Source: JBFLVQ01 sp040758525
Lineage (GTDB): Bacteria > Acidobacteriota > Blastocatellia > Chloracidobacteriales > JADJPF01
Direction: 5' to 3'
DNA length: 5,318 nt
Assembly: GCA_040758525.1 (NCBI GenBank)
Contig: JBFLVQ010000656.1
Coordinates: 1 to 5,318 of the forward strand
Under the pieces are notes generated by a model. That model was not told the DNA's origin. It was given only the letters and a program-made list of their open reading frames with translations, and made no database searches. Positions 1-4,873 of the stretch are shown one piece after another (the first letter of the stretch is position 1; each line of letters begins with the position of its first letter). Position numbers and translations under genes: made by a program.

Positions 1-279
1 GATACATTTTATCAATTCCCTTTATATTTTGGGTTAATTTCAGCACTATTTTCATTTATTGGAATAATCTTTACTTTATCTCACGCGAGTCTTTCACAGT
101 CTGGTGTGGGACTATTATTCATAGGTGCAATAACAGGGTTAGTTACAATATTTATTAGTATAAGTCTTTTAAGCTCTCTTACTAAAGAAGAAGATAAAAT
201 TAACAAAATTAGTATAGCGCTTACCGGAGCATTTGTTTCTATAGCCCCATTCATTGCGCTGCTTATTATGGTGTTTTAA
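1..279 (+). CDS. C-terminal fragment of an AT-rich integral membrane protein (5'-truncated by window edge)
   Basis: Frame 1 is open from the first base to a TAA at 277-279, giving 92 residues with no start inside the window, so this is the 3' end of a longer gene. The peptide shows three hydrophobic stretches, roughly residues 6-26, 36-60 and 70-92. A short charged loop (KEEDKINK, residues 62-69) lies between the second and third, and the third helix ends at the C-terminus. This is an inner-membrane protein topology. The codons are strongly AT-rich, clearly unlike the acylase gene further right. I recognise no family motif and assign no function. It could be the tail of a transporter or of a small multi-helix membrane protein. 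That it is coding is supported by the long in-frame hydrophobic pattern and a clean stop. Confidence 0.6.
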   Translation, partial: DTFYQFPLYFGLISALFSFIGIIFTLSHASLSQSGVGLLFIGAITGLVTIFISISLLSSLTKEEDKINKISIALTGAFVSIAPFIALLIMVF

Positions 280-413
280 TTGAAACCCACTAGCCCTCGA
301 CAAACTATCAAACTATTTCTTCCTTTCTTGAAGATGGATTGATTAAATTGAAAGGAATTATCTAAAGTGATACATCTGGAAAGTTGTTGAAACTTAGTTA
401 ATGATTACTCGTA

Positions 414-446
414 CTAACAATTCAGGTTGTTGTTAGCTGATCTTTT
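414..446 (+). terminator. Possible weak intrinsic terminator hairpin
   Basis: CTAACAA (414-420) is complementary to TTGTTAG (430-436) over seven base pairs with a nine-base loop. The sequence after it contains TCTTTT at 441-446. It would insulate the tRNA locus from upstream transcription. The stem has only two G-C pairs and the T run is short and interrupted, so it may be chance. Confidence 0.2.
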
Positions 447-471
447 ACAAGTAGAAGTTTAAGAGTTTATC
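444..471 (+). promoter_or_regulatory. Candidate sigma70-type promoter for the permuted tRNA locus
   Basis: TTTACA at 444-449 matches the -35 consensus at five of six positions. TTTATC at 466-471, after a 16-bp spacer, is a poor -10 box. Initiation about seven bases downstream would start the transcript near 478, close to the left arm of the 11-bp repeat that begins at 475. The position is what a compact precursor would need, but the -10 box is weak and the call rests largely on location. Confidence 0.25.
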
Positions 472-506
472 AGTTTGCTGCGCGCCCTAATCGGCGAAGC
501 TTACAT

Positions 507-590
507 ACGCGTCTGACTGCAGATCAGAAGATAACAGGTTCAACTCCTGTCACCCCCTTTATATCTTATGGGGGTGTAGCGAAACGGCTA
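507..590 (+). tRNA. Circularly permuted tRNA-Cys(GCA) gene: 3' part upstream of 5' part
   Basis: The 3' part (507-558) contains, in tRNA numbering: the D-stem 3' strand (508-510), G26 (511), a 5-bp anticodon stem (512-516 with 524-528), loop CTGCAGA with anticodon GCA at 519-521, a 5-nt variable loop (529-533), a 5-bp T stem (534-538 with 546-550) around TTCAACT, 3' acceptor strand CACCCCC (551-557), and discriminator U at 558. After an 11-nt linker (559-569) comes the 5' part (570-590): GGGGGTG, T8, A9, D-stem strand GCG, and a D-loop with A14, G18, G19 and A21. All seven acceptor pairs and three D-stem pairs (579-581 with 508-510) form. A13-A22 is mismatched. U73 and GCA are the known cysteine identity elements. 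G37 is less usual in bacterial tRNA-Cys. CCA is not encoded. The alternative, two decayed halves of tandem copies, is less likely because every helix and tertiary-contact base is intact. The exact join in the D-loop (590/591 to 507/508) is inferred. Confidence 0.8.
559..569 (+). other. Linker between tRNA 3' and 5' termini in the permuted gene
   Basis: These eleven AT-rich bases separate discriminator base 558 from tRNA base 1 at 570. In the precursor they form the loop closing the acceptor stem. Release would need cleavage at the mature 5' end before G570, as RNase P does, and 3' trimming after U558, followed by CCA addition because no CCA is encoded. The topology is the same as the spacer removed from permuted tmRNA precursors. 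Confidence 0.6.
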
Positions 591-614
591 ACAGCTTTTT
601 CAACTTGCGCGCAG

Positions 615-669
615 CAATTCCTCAATCTCTCAATTCCACCTAAACTACCACCTTACCACCTTTATATTA
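615..669 (+). terminator. G-less, C-rich tract resembling a Rho-utilisation site downstream of the tRNA
   Basis: There is no G on the + strand for 55 bases (615-669), while C makes up more than a third of the tract. C-over-G RNA of this length is the hallmark of rut sites, where Rho loads. Its place directly after the right arm of the tRNA clamp helix would suit Rho-dependent termination of the tRNA transcript. It also contains a tandem 8-mer, TACCACCT, at 646-653 and 654-661. Composition alone cannot prove Rho action. Confidence 0.35.
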
Positions 670-686
670 GTCGATTTTTGGTCTAG

Positions 687-723
687 ACAACTGGATGAAC
701 TGCTAGAACAGTTCTGGAGTTGT
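687..723. repeat. Nested hairpin immediately after the acylase stop codon
   Basis: ACAACT (687-692) pairs with AGTTGT (718-723), and inside it GAACTG (697-702) pairs with CAGTTC (709-714), leaving a small internal loop and a six-base apical loop. The structure begins one base beyond the stop codon of the minus-strand acylase gene. On that strand it is followed by an A-run rather than a U-run, so it is not a classical intrinsic terminator. It may protect the mRNA 3' end or assist termination between the two convergent units. Confidence 0.4.
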
Positions 724-724
724 G

Positions 725-2896
725 TTAGTCTCCAGGATGATATATCCGCTCAGTGTGACCCTTAAGCTGCGAGCGGTAGAAATACACATCCCTTAGATCG
801 CCTGTGCTATAACGTTTTGCTTGATCATTGAAGTGAGGCGACGATGGATTGCCGCTCTCCCCTCCGGCGGTCACAGCTTTGGCTCGCACAGTCTTACCGA
901 ACTCGACGACAGCGACAAAGCTGTTGCCGCTGGTTCCATACATCTTTTTTGAGCCCTTGTACTGGCGTGCGCCAAACGAGGCTAACGAGCCCCAAATCCC
1001 GGATGTAAAGCCTACGGGAATGCTGGGTCCCGCGTCGGTGAATGGATGAACGATATCATTAGTAAGACGCTGAAAGCGATTGATCTCGCCCCAAGGCGTC
1101 TTCCAAGTTCCAAAGTCGGCTGTGAGTTTGTCAGAGGCTGCTAAAAGCGATTGTAGTAGTTGTTCCCCCTTGGCTTCGTTAGCAATATAATCGGCCGCAG
1201 ACATACCTGTACGTTTCACCGTTTGCACAATATTCTCTCCCCAGAAGACCGCGAGTGATGTCGGAATGGATGTTACTGACCAGCGCAGATCCCACGAACG
1301 CAGTAATGCGATCTGTTCAGACGTTTTCGCTTTAAGAGGATCGGATGCAGGCATCTGGTCCCAAGCCTTGACCAGGGCAGGGATCGTCTTCTCGAACCAG
1401 GTAAGATAACTGTCGTAAGCTGCTGTAATCAGCGAGTCGAGCGTAAAATCTTTTTTGTCTTGTAGAACTCTCACTGAATGCAGACCGCGTGCAGACTCAG
1501 TGCCTGAATCGACATAAGCTGGATAGTCGGCTTTCTTAGGACTGCTAGGGCCTGCTGCTGACCATGGTGAATCATTGCTGTTATAGAGCCAGCCGCTTGC
1601 GGGATTGAGCAATTTTGGCGTCTCTTCAATGGACACCAGACCGTGCCAGTCAGTTGCTGGATCGCTGCCATCTACTGGCTTGGTCCAATCGAATTTGGGA
1701 TCGCGCTTGGGAATAAAATTCCCGTGAAAATAGGCGATGTTGCCATCAGCATCTGCGAAGATCGTGTTGTTCGATGAATTGGCATGTAGTTCCATTGTTT
1801 GCCTGAATTCCTTGTAGTTCTTCGACTTGGTGCGCAGGTAAGATTGCATCAGCGCCTTCACAGGCTGCTGCATTAAACTAATACTGACCCATTTATCTTT
1901 CGTCGAGAGGACAATGGGCCCATGGTGAGTGCGATAGACGGTAAACGTTTTCTCGGCCATTCCATTGTCAGTCTTGTAAGGCACCTTGATTATGGAGGTC
2001 TTGACCGGTCGTTCTTCATTCCCATACTTGTAATAGAATTGGTCAGCTTTCTTGACTACTGTTTCTAAATACATATCAATAGCATCGACGGCACTAGACG
2101 TGTGCATCCAACCACATCGCTCGTTGAAGCCTTGGTAGACAAAGAACTGTCCCCAGGTTACTGCACCATAGGCGTTCAACCCTTCGCCACTGTTCATCTG
2201 TAACTCAGATCTAAAGAAGAAAGATGTGTGTGGATTGATCAGTAGCAATGCGCGATGTGCAACTGTGTTCGATGGCGAGATAGCAATACCGTTCGATCCC
2301 GTTGGCTCAGCCAAAAGATCGGGTTGAGCATTCGACCTGGCTACAACCGAGCTGTTTCCGTAGAAAGCCCGTAACTGCTCGAGATCTATCGTCTCAATGT
2401 CGCCACCGATACTGCCTTCAGTGAAAGAGAGTGCCATCCAGGGTTCGAAGCGCTTGATCACTCTAGGCTTTACTTGGGGATGGTTGGCAAGATAAAAATT
2501 TAGACCATCGGCCCAAGCATTCATCAATGCCTTTAACCAAGGCGGGCTTGCCTCGTACTGTGTTTTCAACACCTCTGGATCGATAAAAAGCTTCATACGC
2601 AAATCTCGCCACACTGCGGACTCGCCTTCGGCCTCCGCAAGCCGTCCCATCGAGTTGATATAATTAGTTTCGACCCGATTGAAATCGTCCTCAGCCTGGG
2701 CGTAGATAGTGCCAAAGACTGCATCAGCATCAGTTTTGCCATATACGTGTGCAATACCCCAGTCATCGCGGATGATAGTGACGTTACGGGCACGTTGCAT
2801 CCATCGCTGGAGATCAGGGTTTTGTCCGCCCATTGACCTATTAGAAGTGAGTGAGAGTACGATCACGAGAACAAAAAACAGGATCAGTTTTTTCAT
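725..2896 (-). CDS. Secreted penicillin acylase / acyl-homoserine-lactone acylase family Ntn hydrolase
   Basis: This 723-residue protein belongs to the penicillin acylase family (PF01804 type), amidases that cut the acyl group from N-acyl substrates such as beta-lactams or N-acyl-homoserine lactones. It is a precursor that cleaves itself into alpha and beta chains. Residues 1-23 form a signal peptide (KK, hydrophobic core), so it acts outside the cytoplasm. The alpha region carries the conserved IIRDDWGIAHVYG and AQAEDDF stretches (41-73). Ser201 in TGSNG should become the N-terminal nucleophile of the beta chain. Counting from it, His223 falls at beta-23, Val270 at beta-70 and Asn441 (in NSNDSPW) at beta-241, the places known for catalytic and oxyanion residues in the family. 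The length is normal. The ATG is preceded by AGGAG at 2906-2910, nine bases upstream. It is a single gene with a 3' hairpin. The substrate cannot be read from the sequence; His at beta-23 is the AHL-acylase (PvdQ-like) pattern rather than that of E. coli penicillin G acylase. Confidence 0.92.
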   Translation of the reverse strand: MKKLILFFVLVIVLSLTSNRSMGGQNPDLQRWMQRARNVTIIRDDWGIAHVYGKTDADAVFGTIYAQAEDDFNRVETNYINSMGRLAEAEGESAVWRDLRMKLFIDPEVLKTQYEASPPWLKALMNAWADGLNFYLANHPQVKPRVIKRFEPWMALSFTEGSIGGDIETIDLEQLRAFYGNSSVVARSNAQPDLLAEPTGSNGIAISPSNTVAHRALLLINPHTSFFFRSELQMNSGEGLNAYGAVTWGQFFVYQGFNERCGWMHTSSAVDAIDMYLETVVKKADQFYYKYGNEERPVKTSIIKVPYKTDNGMAEKTFTVYRTHHGPIVLSTKDKWVSISLMQQPVKALMQSYLRTKSKNYKEFRQTMELHANSSNNTIFADADGNIAYFHGNFIPKRDPKFDWTKPVDGSDPATDWHGLVSIEETPKLLNPASGWLYNSNDSPWSAAGPSSPKKADYPAYVDSGTESARGLHSVRVLQDKKDFTLDSLITAAYDSYLTWFEKTIPALVKAWDQMPASDPLKAKTSEQIALLRSWDLRWSVTSIPTSLAVFWGENIVQTVKRTGMSAADYIANEAKGEQLLQSLLAASDKLTADFGTWKTPWGEINRFQRLTNDIVHPFTDAGPSIPVGFTSGIWGSLASFGARQYKGSKKMYGTSGNSFVAVVEFGKTVRAKAVTAGGESGNPSSPHFNDQAKRYSTGDLRDVYFYRSQLKGHTERIYHPGD

Positions 2897-2992
2897 TGAG
2901 AAATACTCCTGCAGAGAATTGACTTCATCTCAAACCCTTTCCTGGACTTGGTTTCATAAATAGAAAATAACTAATGGTCTACATCTGTAGCG

Positions 2993-2998
2993 ATTATA
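2993..2998 (-). promoter_or_regulatory. Candidate -10 box for the acylase gene
   Basis: On the minus strand these bases read TATAAT, a perfect sigma70-type -10 box. Transcription would start near 2986 and give a leader of about 90 nt to the acylase ATG. The -35 region at 17-bp spacing (3016-3021, TTAAGG) is a poor match and there is no TG extension, so an activator or chance occurrence is possible. The box lies at the edge of the decayed S9 peptidase gene, which would make it a promoter recruited from gene debris. Confidence 0.35.
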
Positions 2999-3010
2999 TG
3001 GGTTCTTAAT

Positions 3011-3225
3011 ATCACCCTTAAGCCCCTTTTATACTTGTTGGGAAGAATGATCCCAACACACCACCCAGTGAGTCAGAGCAAATGCTCGCACAGGTTAAGA
3101 AGAATGGTACTCCCATTTGGTATATGATGGCTAATGACGAAGGGCACGGTTACACCAAGAAGAAGAATCTTGATTTTGCCATCTATGCGACGATTCTCTT
3201 GGTAAAACAGTACCTATTGCAATGA
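3011..3225 (+). pseudogene. C-terminal remnant of an S9 family prolyl oligopeptidase
   Basis: The frame from 3022 to the TGA at 3223-3225 encodes a peptide starting APFILVGKNDPNTP and containing NGTPIWYMMANDEGHGY. These are the last blocks of S9 serine peptidases with an alpha/beta-hydrolase fold. The Asp in GKNDP and the His in DEGHG correspond to the catalytic Asp and His. The nucleophile-Ser block (GxSxGG) and the whole propeller are missing, so the remnant cannot be active. Just upstream, the codons for ITLK (3011-3022) read on smoothly if one base is restored near 3022 (AAG CCC versus AAG GCC CC), which indicates a frameshift. Stops occur in all nearby frames further left. No start or RBS is apparent. 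The gene was probably lost by deletion up to the start of the divergently oriented acylase gene. Confidence 0.75.
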
Positions 3226-3235
3226 GCAAGAGAAT
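3193..3235. repeat. 9-bp inverted repeat between convergent units
   Basis: ATTCTCTTG at 3193-3201 is the exact reverse complement of 3227-3235, with a 25-base loop that contains the stop codon of the S9 remnant. It sits between the ends of two convergent reading frames, the S9 remnant on + and the DUF2199 gene on -. No U-run follows on either strand. It may be a bidirectional 3'-end structure or coincidence. Confidence 0.35.
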
Positions 3236-3247
3236 TCAGTTCGCTGG

Positions 3248-3751
3248 TTAGTCTCCTTCTTCGTCTGAGTCAATATAGTAATGTACTATCTCCCAAGCTT
3301 TCTCCAGCGTTATACCTTCGCGCTGATCTATTGATAACTGATGCTCGGTTGCCTCTAACTCTATAATCGGACGTTGCCCTCCACTGCGAAAGTGCGCCAT
3401 GGTTTTAAGAGATAGGGTGTCTTCTTCATAGTATGTAATTTTTGTAGATAACCAGCCAAAGAAAGGTCCTATCTCGCTAGAATCGTATTTATCCAGATAT
3501 GTATAGAAATTCTCCCGCTTCTGTGATACCCAAACCCCTAAGTCGAATGTTTGTGGATAATCAAGTATAGGGATTTCAATAACACCACGAATGAAGAAAT
3601 CCTCATTATCAATAATACAGGTATCTGGAGTAAGTTCGATCAGTTTGTCTCTTTCCTCTTCTGGGACTGTCCAATAATAGTATGGTTTGTCCATCCCAAT
3701 GTCGGGTAGACCCACGTGTAGCTCTCCACAAGTTGAACAACGATAGCTCAT
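3248..3751 (-). CDS. DUF2199 domain-containing protein
   Basis: This gene encodes a 167-residue soluble protein of the DUF2199 family, whose biochemical function is not known. The opening block MSYRCSTCGELH has a CxxC pair (Cys5, Cys8) that looks like half of a zinc-ribbon site. It is followed by GLPDIGMDKPYYYW, an acidic segment DTCIIDNEDFFIRGVIEIP, the family signature GVWVSQKRENF, then GPFFGWLSTK and the C-terminal QREGITLEKAWEIVHYY. I chose the ATG at 3749-3751 because the family begins at this Met. A longer frame from TTG at 3775 would add eight residues, and neither start has a clear Shine-Dalgarno. On the minus strand TATACT at 3788-3793 is a possible -10 box, which would give a short leader of about 30 nt. 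There is no transmembrane segment or signal peptide, so it is cytoplasmic. It is separated by 120 bp from the DinB-like gene on the same strand. Confidence 0.85.
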   Translation of the reverse strand: MSYRCSTCGELHVGLPDIGMDKPYYYWTVPEEERDKLIELTPDTCIIDNEDFFIRGVIEIPILDYPQTFDLGVWVSQKRENFYTYLDKYDSSEIGPFFGWLSTKITYYEEDTLSLKTMAHFRSGGQRPIIELEATEHQLSIDQREGITLEKAWEIVHYYIDSDEEGD

Positions 3752-3871
3752 AGTAATATTAGTGTCTAACGCCAATTTCAGCGAGTTAGTATAATCATAG
3801 TAGACAAAAGATAAAAGTGATATTGAGTATGGACTGATATACCGCTTGTTGAGTGGCAGCTCCGCAGTAGC

Positions 3872-4348
3872 TTAATCGAATTCTACACGTGCTGGCGCTT
3901 GCTCACTACCGACTCGCCCTACATCAATTCTAGCGACAAAGTAGTTCTCGCCACGTACTGGTGTACCAGCCATGCGCCGCAACATTGCTAATTGCCCTAC
4001 ATGTGTGAGCGCATCCGCAATTGGGCCTTGGAAGAGGCGCTCCTCTGGTGAATGCAGCGGTTCATCCGATGCTAGATATGCATCAAAGCGACCTAGCGCA
4101 GCAAAGAACCGATCAACACCTTGGTCCCAAGTTAGTGTGGGAGAGTTCTTCCAGACTTCTCGTCCCTGTGCTATCGCTAACGCCCAGTCGAACAGATCTC
4201 CAAGATGAGCGAGAATCTCTGCGGGCGTTCGTGTTGTTTCATTGGCGCAATAACCAGCAAACTCTGCCGGTGCTCCTCGCATGACCTTTCCACCGCGATA
4301 GGCCAAGGTGGCCAGACAATGTCTTAACATCTCACGCTTGTTATCCAC
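3872..4348 (-). CDS. DinB-like four-helix-bundle protein
   Basis: This 158-residue soluble, helical protein resembles the DinB/DfsB-like superfamily, small four-helix bundles that often bind a divalent metal through three histidines and in several branches act in thiol transfer or detoxification. His48 (in ILAHLGDLFDW) and His116 (in DALTHVGQLAMLRR) sit at the positions of family ligands. The place four residues before His116, commonly His, is Asp112 here, so a full His triad is not evident and the metal site may be altered. The block FQGPIADALTHVGQLAMLRRM is the best family marker. The C-terminus ends in a GRVG...EFD motif typical of one subgroup. Length is normal and there is no signal peptide. 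The gene uses a GTG start at 4346-4348, supported by a strong Shine-Dalgarno. The receiver-domain remnant ends 49 bp upstream on the same strand. The actual substrate is unknown. Confidence 0.8.
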   Translation of the reverse strand: MDNKREMLRHCLATLAYRGGKVMRGAPAEFAGYCANETTRTPAEILAHLGDLFDWALAIAQGREVWKNSPTLTWDQGVDRFFAALGRFDAYLASDEPLHSPEERLFQGPIADALTHVGQLAMLRRMAGTPVRGENYFVARIDVGRVGSEQAPARVEFD

Positions 4349-4357
4349 GTCTTATCC

Positions 4358-4363
4358 CCTCCT
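4358..4363 (-). promoter_or_regulatory. Strong Shine-Dalgarno fixing the GTG start of the DinB-like gene
   Basis: The minus strand reads AGGAGG nine bases before the GTG at 4346-4348. It is the best ribosome-binding site in the window and decides this start over the internal Met7 ATG. It shows that the organism uses canonical anti-SD pairing. Confidence 0.75.
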
Positions 4364-4397
4364 TTATGTTCTGTGCTGTTCCAGTTTGATCGCTAGC

Positions 4398-4505
4398 TTA
4401 GAAATTACCAACCGGTTTGGCCAAATTTGCTACAACCTTTACTAACTCAACTGGCTCAATCGGTTTTGACAGATAAATATGCTGTTTAGCTTTCCTCTTA
4501 GTTTA
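4398..4505 (-). pseudogene. Remnant of a response-regulator receiver domain (C-terminal end)
   Basis: On the minus strand a frame bounded by TAA at 4503-4505 and ending with TAA at 4398-4400 encodes QHIYLSKPIEPVELVKVV and then ANLAKPVGNF. The LSKPIEP.EL..VVANL pattern is the last strand and helix of CheY-like receiver domains, with the conserved Lys-Pro pair, and is typical of those at the end of hybrid histidine kinases. The phosphorylatable Asp and the rest of the domain are absent. Upstream in the same frame, beyond the stop, VITNIGNLG (about 4506-4532) faintly recalls the phospho-Asp strand (VSDIGMPG), which would mean an internal deletion, but that is weak. There is no start or RBS. It is a dead fragment left of a larger signalling gene. 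Confidence 0.6.
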
Positions 4506-4559
4506 ACCGAGATTTCCTATGTTAGTAATGACACAAAGTGGTTTTATTAAAAATATTGT

Positions 4560-4768
4560 CCTGTCAGAACACAAAATCAATCAAAACCTGTTAATTAGAT
4601 AGTAAAGAGTGCAAAGACCACGGAAGAAAATTGACCTGTAGACAACTTGAGGAAGATAAAGCCAGCTGTTAGTGAAGAGGCACTGAAGCAACAAAGCTCA
4701 ATGTAGGATTGGACATCGCTAATAAAATAAGGCTGTAGCTGACTAATTGCAAAGTCTCTCTAACTGCA
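4560..4768. other. AT-rich spacer without recognisable features
   Basis: Reading all six frames by eye I find only short frames broken by stops, and no protein motif, tRNA, strong hairpin or repeat that I can support. The flanking remnants suggest it is eroded former coding sequence. Confidence 0.4.
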
Positions 4769-4834
4769 ATGCCTTCAAATAATGGGTCTTTCCATTATAA
4801 GCCCTGGCTCGTATACTACGATGAAGCCGCTTAG
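4769..4834 (+). pseudogene. Possible N-terminal remnant of an AMP-forming acyl-CoA ligase
   Basis: An ATG at 4769 opens 21 codons ending at TAG 4832-4834. The stretch HYKPWLVYYDEAA resembles the first residues of many long-chain acyl-CoA ligases (a KPWL..Y pattern a short way after the start, preceding a GVP motif that is missing here). There is no Shine-Dalgarno and nothing of the ligase follows. The match is a dozen residues long, so it may be chance. Confidence 0.2.
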
Positions 4835-4841
4835 TTGATTT

Positions 4842-4859
4842 TATGAACTAATAGTCATA
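4842..4859. repeat. Small imperfect hairpin downstream of the modA stop
   Basis: TATG (4842-4845) pairs with CATA (4856-4859), and ACT with AGT inside, with one bulged A and a three-base loop. It lies 14 bp past the modA stop on the minus strand. It is AT-rich, has no U-run on that strand and is too weak to call a terminator with confidence. Confidence 0.2.
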
Positions 4860-4873
4860 GTCCATCCTAATGA

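Larger units (their letters stand above)
280..474. other. Non-coding spacer with small dyads
   Basis: I see no convincing coding frame on either strand between the membrane-protein stop and the permuted tRNA locus. Two dyads are present: an 8-bp inverted repeat (320-327 with 350-357, 22-nt loop) and a 7-bp stem (414-420 with 430-436, 9-nt loop). The second is followed within a few bases by a short T-rich run at 441-446. It could be a weak intrinsic terminator for transcription from the left, but the stem is AT-rich and 135 nt from the stop codon, so this is only a possibility. Confidence 0.4.
475..617 (+). repeat. Inverted repeat clamping the ends of the permuted tRNA transcript
   Basis: TTGCTGCGCGC at 475-485 is the exact reverse complement of 607-617, an 11-bp GC-rich helix with no mismatch. 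Closer in, 496-501 (GAAGCT) pairs with 593-598 (AGCTTT) over six pairs including one G-U. Both helices lie outside the two tRNA parts and bring together exactly the ends that would have to be joined, or held, in the D arm of the rejoined tRNA. A perfect 11-bp match is not expected by chance in a 130-nt interval, and it argues that the arrangement is functional rather than debris of a tandem tRNA array. Confidence 0.75.

Noticed and set aside
551..576. CACCCCC and GGGGGTG with a 12-base loop read as an intrinsic terminator hairpin
   Set aside because: No U-run follows, and the two arms are exactly the acceptor strands of the rejoined tRNA-Cys, which explains them better.
507..617. Permuted tmRNA (ssrA)
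   Set aside because: The topology is similar, but there is a true anticodon arm with GCA, a normal D-loop with GG, and no tag reading frame or pseudoknot region.
280..724. Permuted group I intron halves flanking the tRNA parts
   Set aside because: I could not find P3/P7-type core elements, and the flanking complementarity is simple helices close to the D arm.
849..1049. 66-codon + strand frame inside the acylase gene
   Set aside because: It is antisense to a strongly conserved coding region, with no family motif and no RBS. The same holds for the frames at 1471-1671 and 2593-2793 (-) and 2709-2963 (+).
3752..3775. Eight-residue N-terminal extension of the DUF2199 protein from TTG 3775
   Set aside because: The family begins at the Met before SYRCSTCG, and the TTG has no Shine-Dalgarno.
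3972..4284. Two + strand frames (3972-4208 and 4021-4284) opposite the DinB-like gene
   Set aside because: They are shadows of a conserved minus-strand gene with a strong RBS; the peptides have no recognisable motif.
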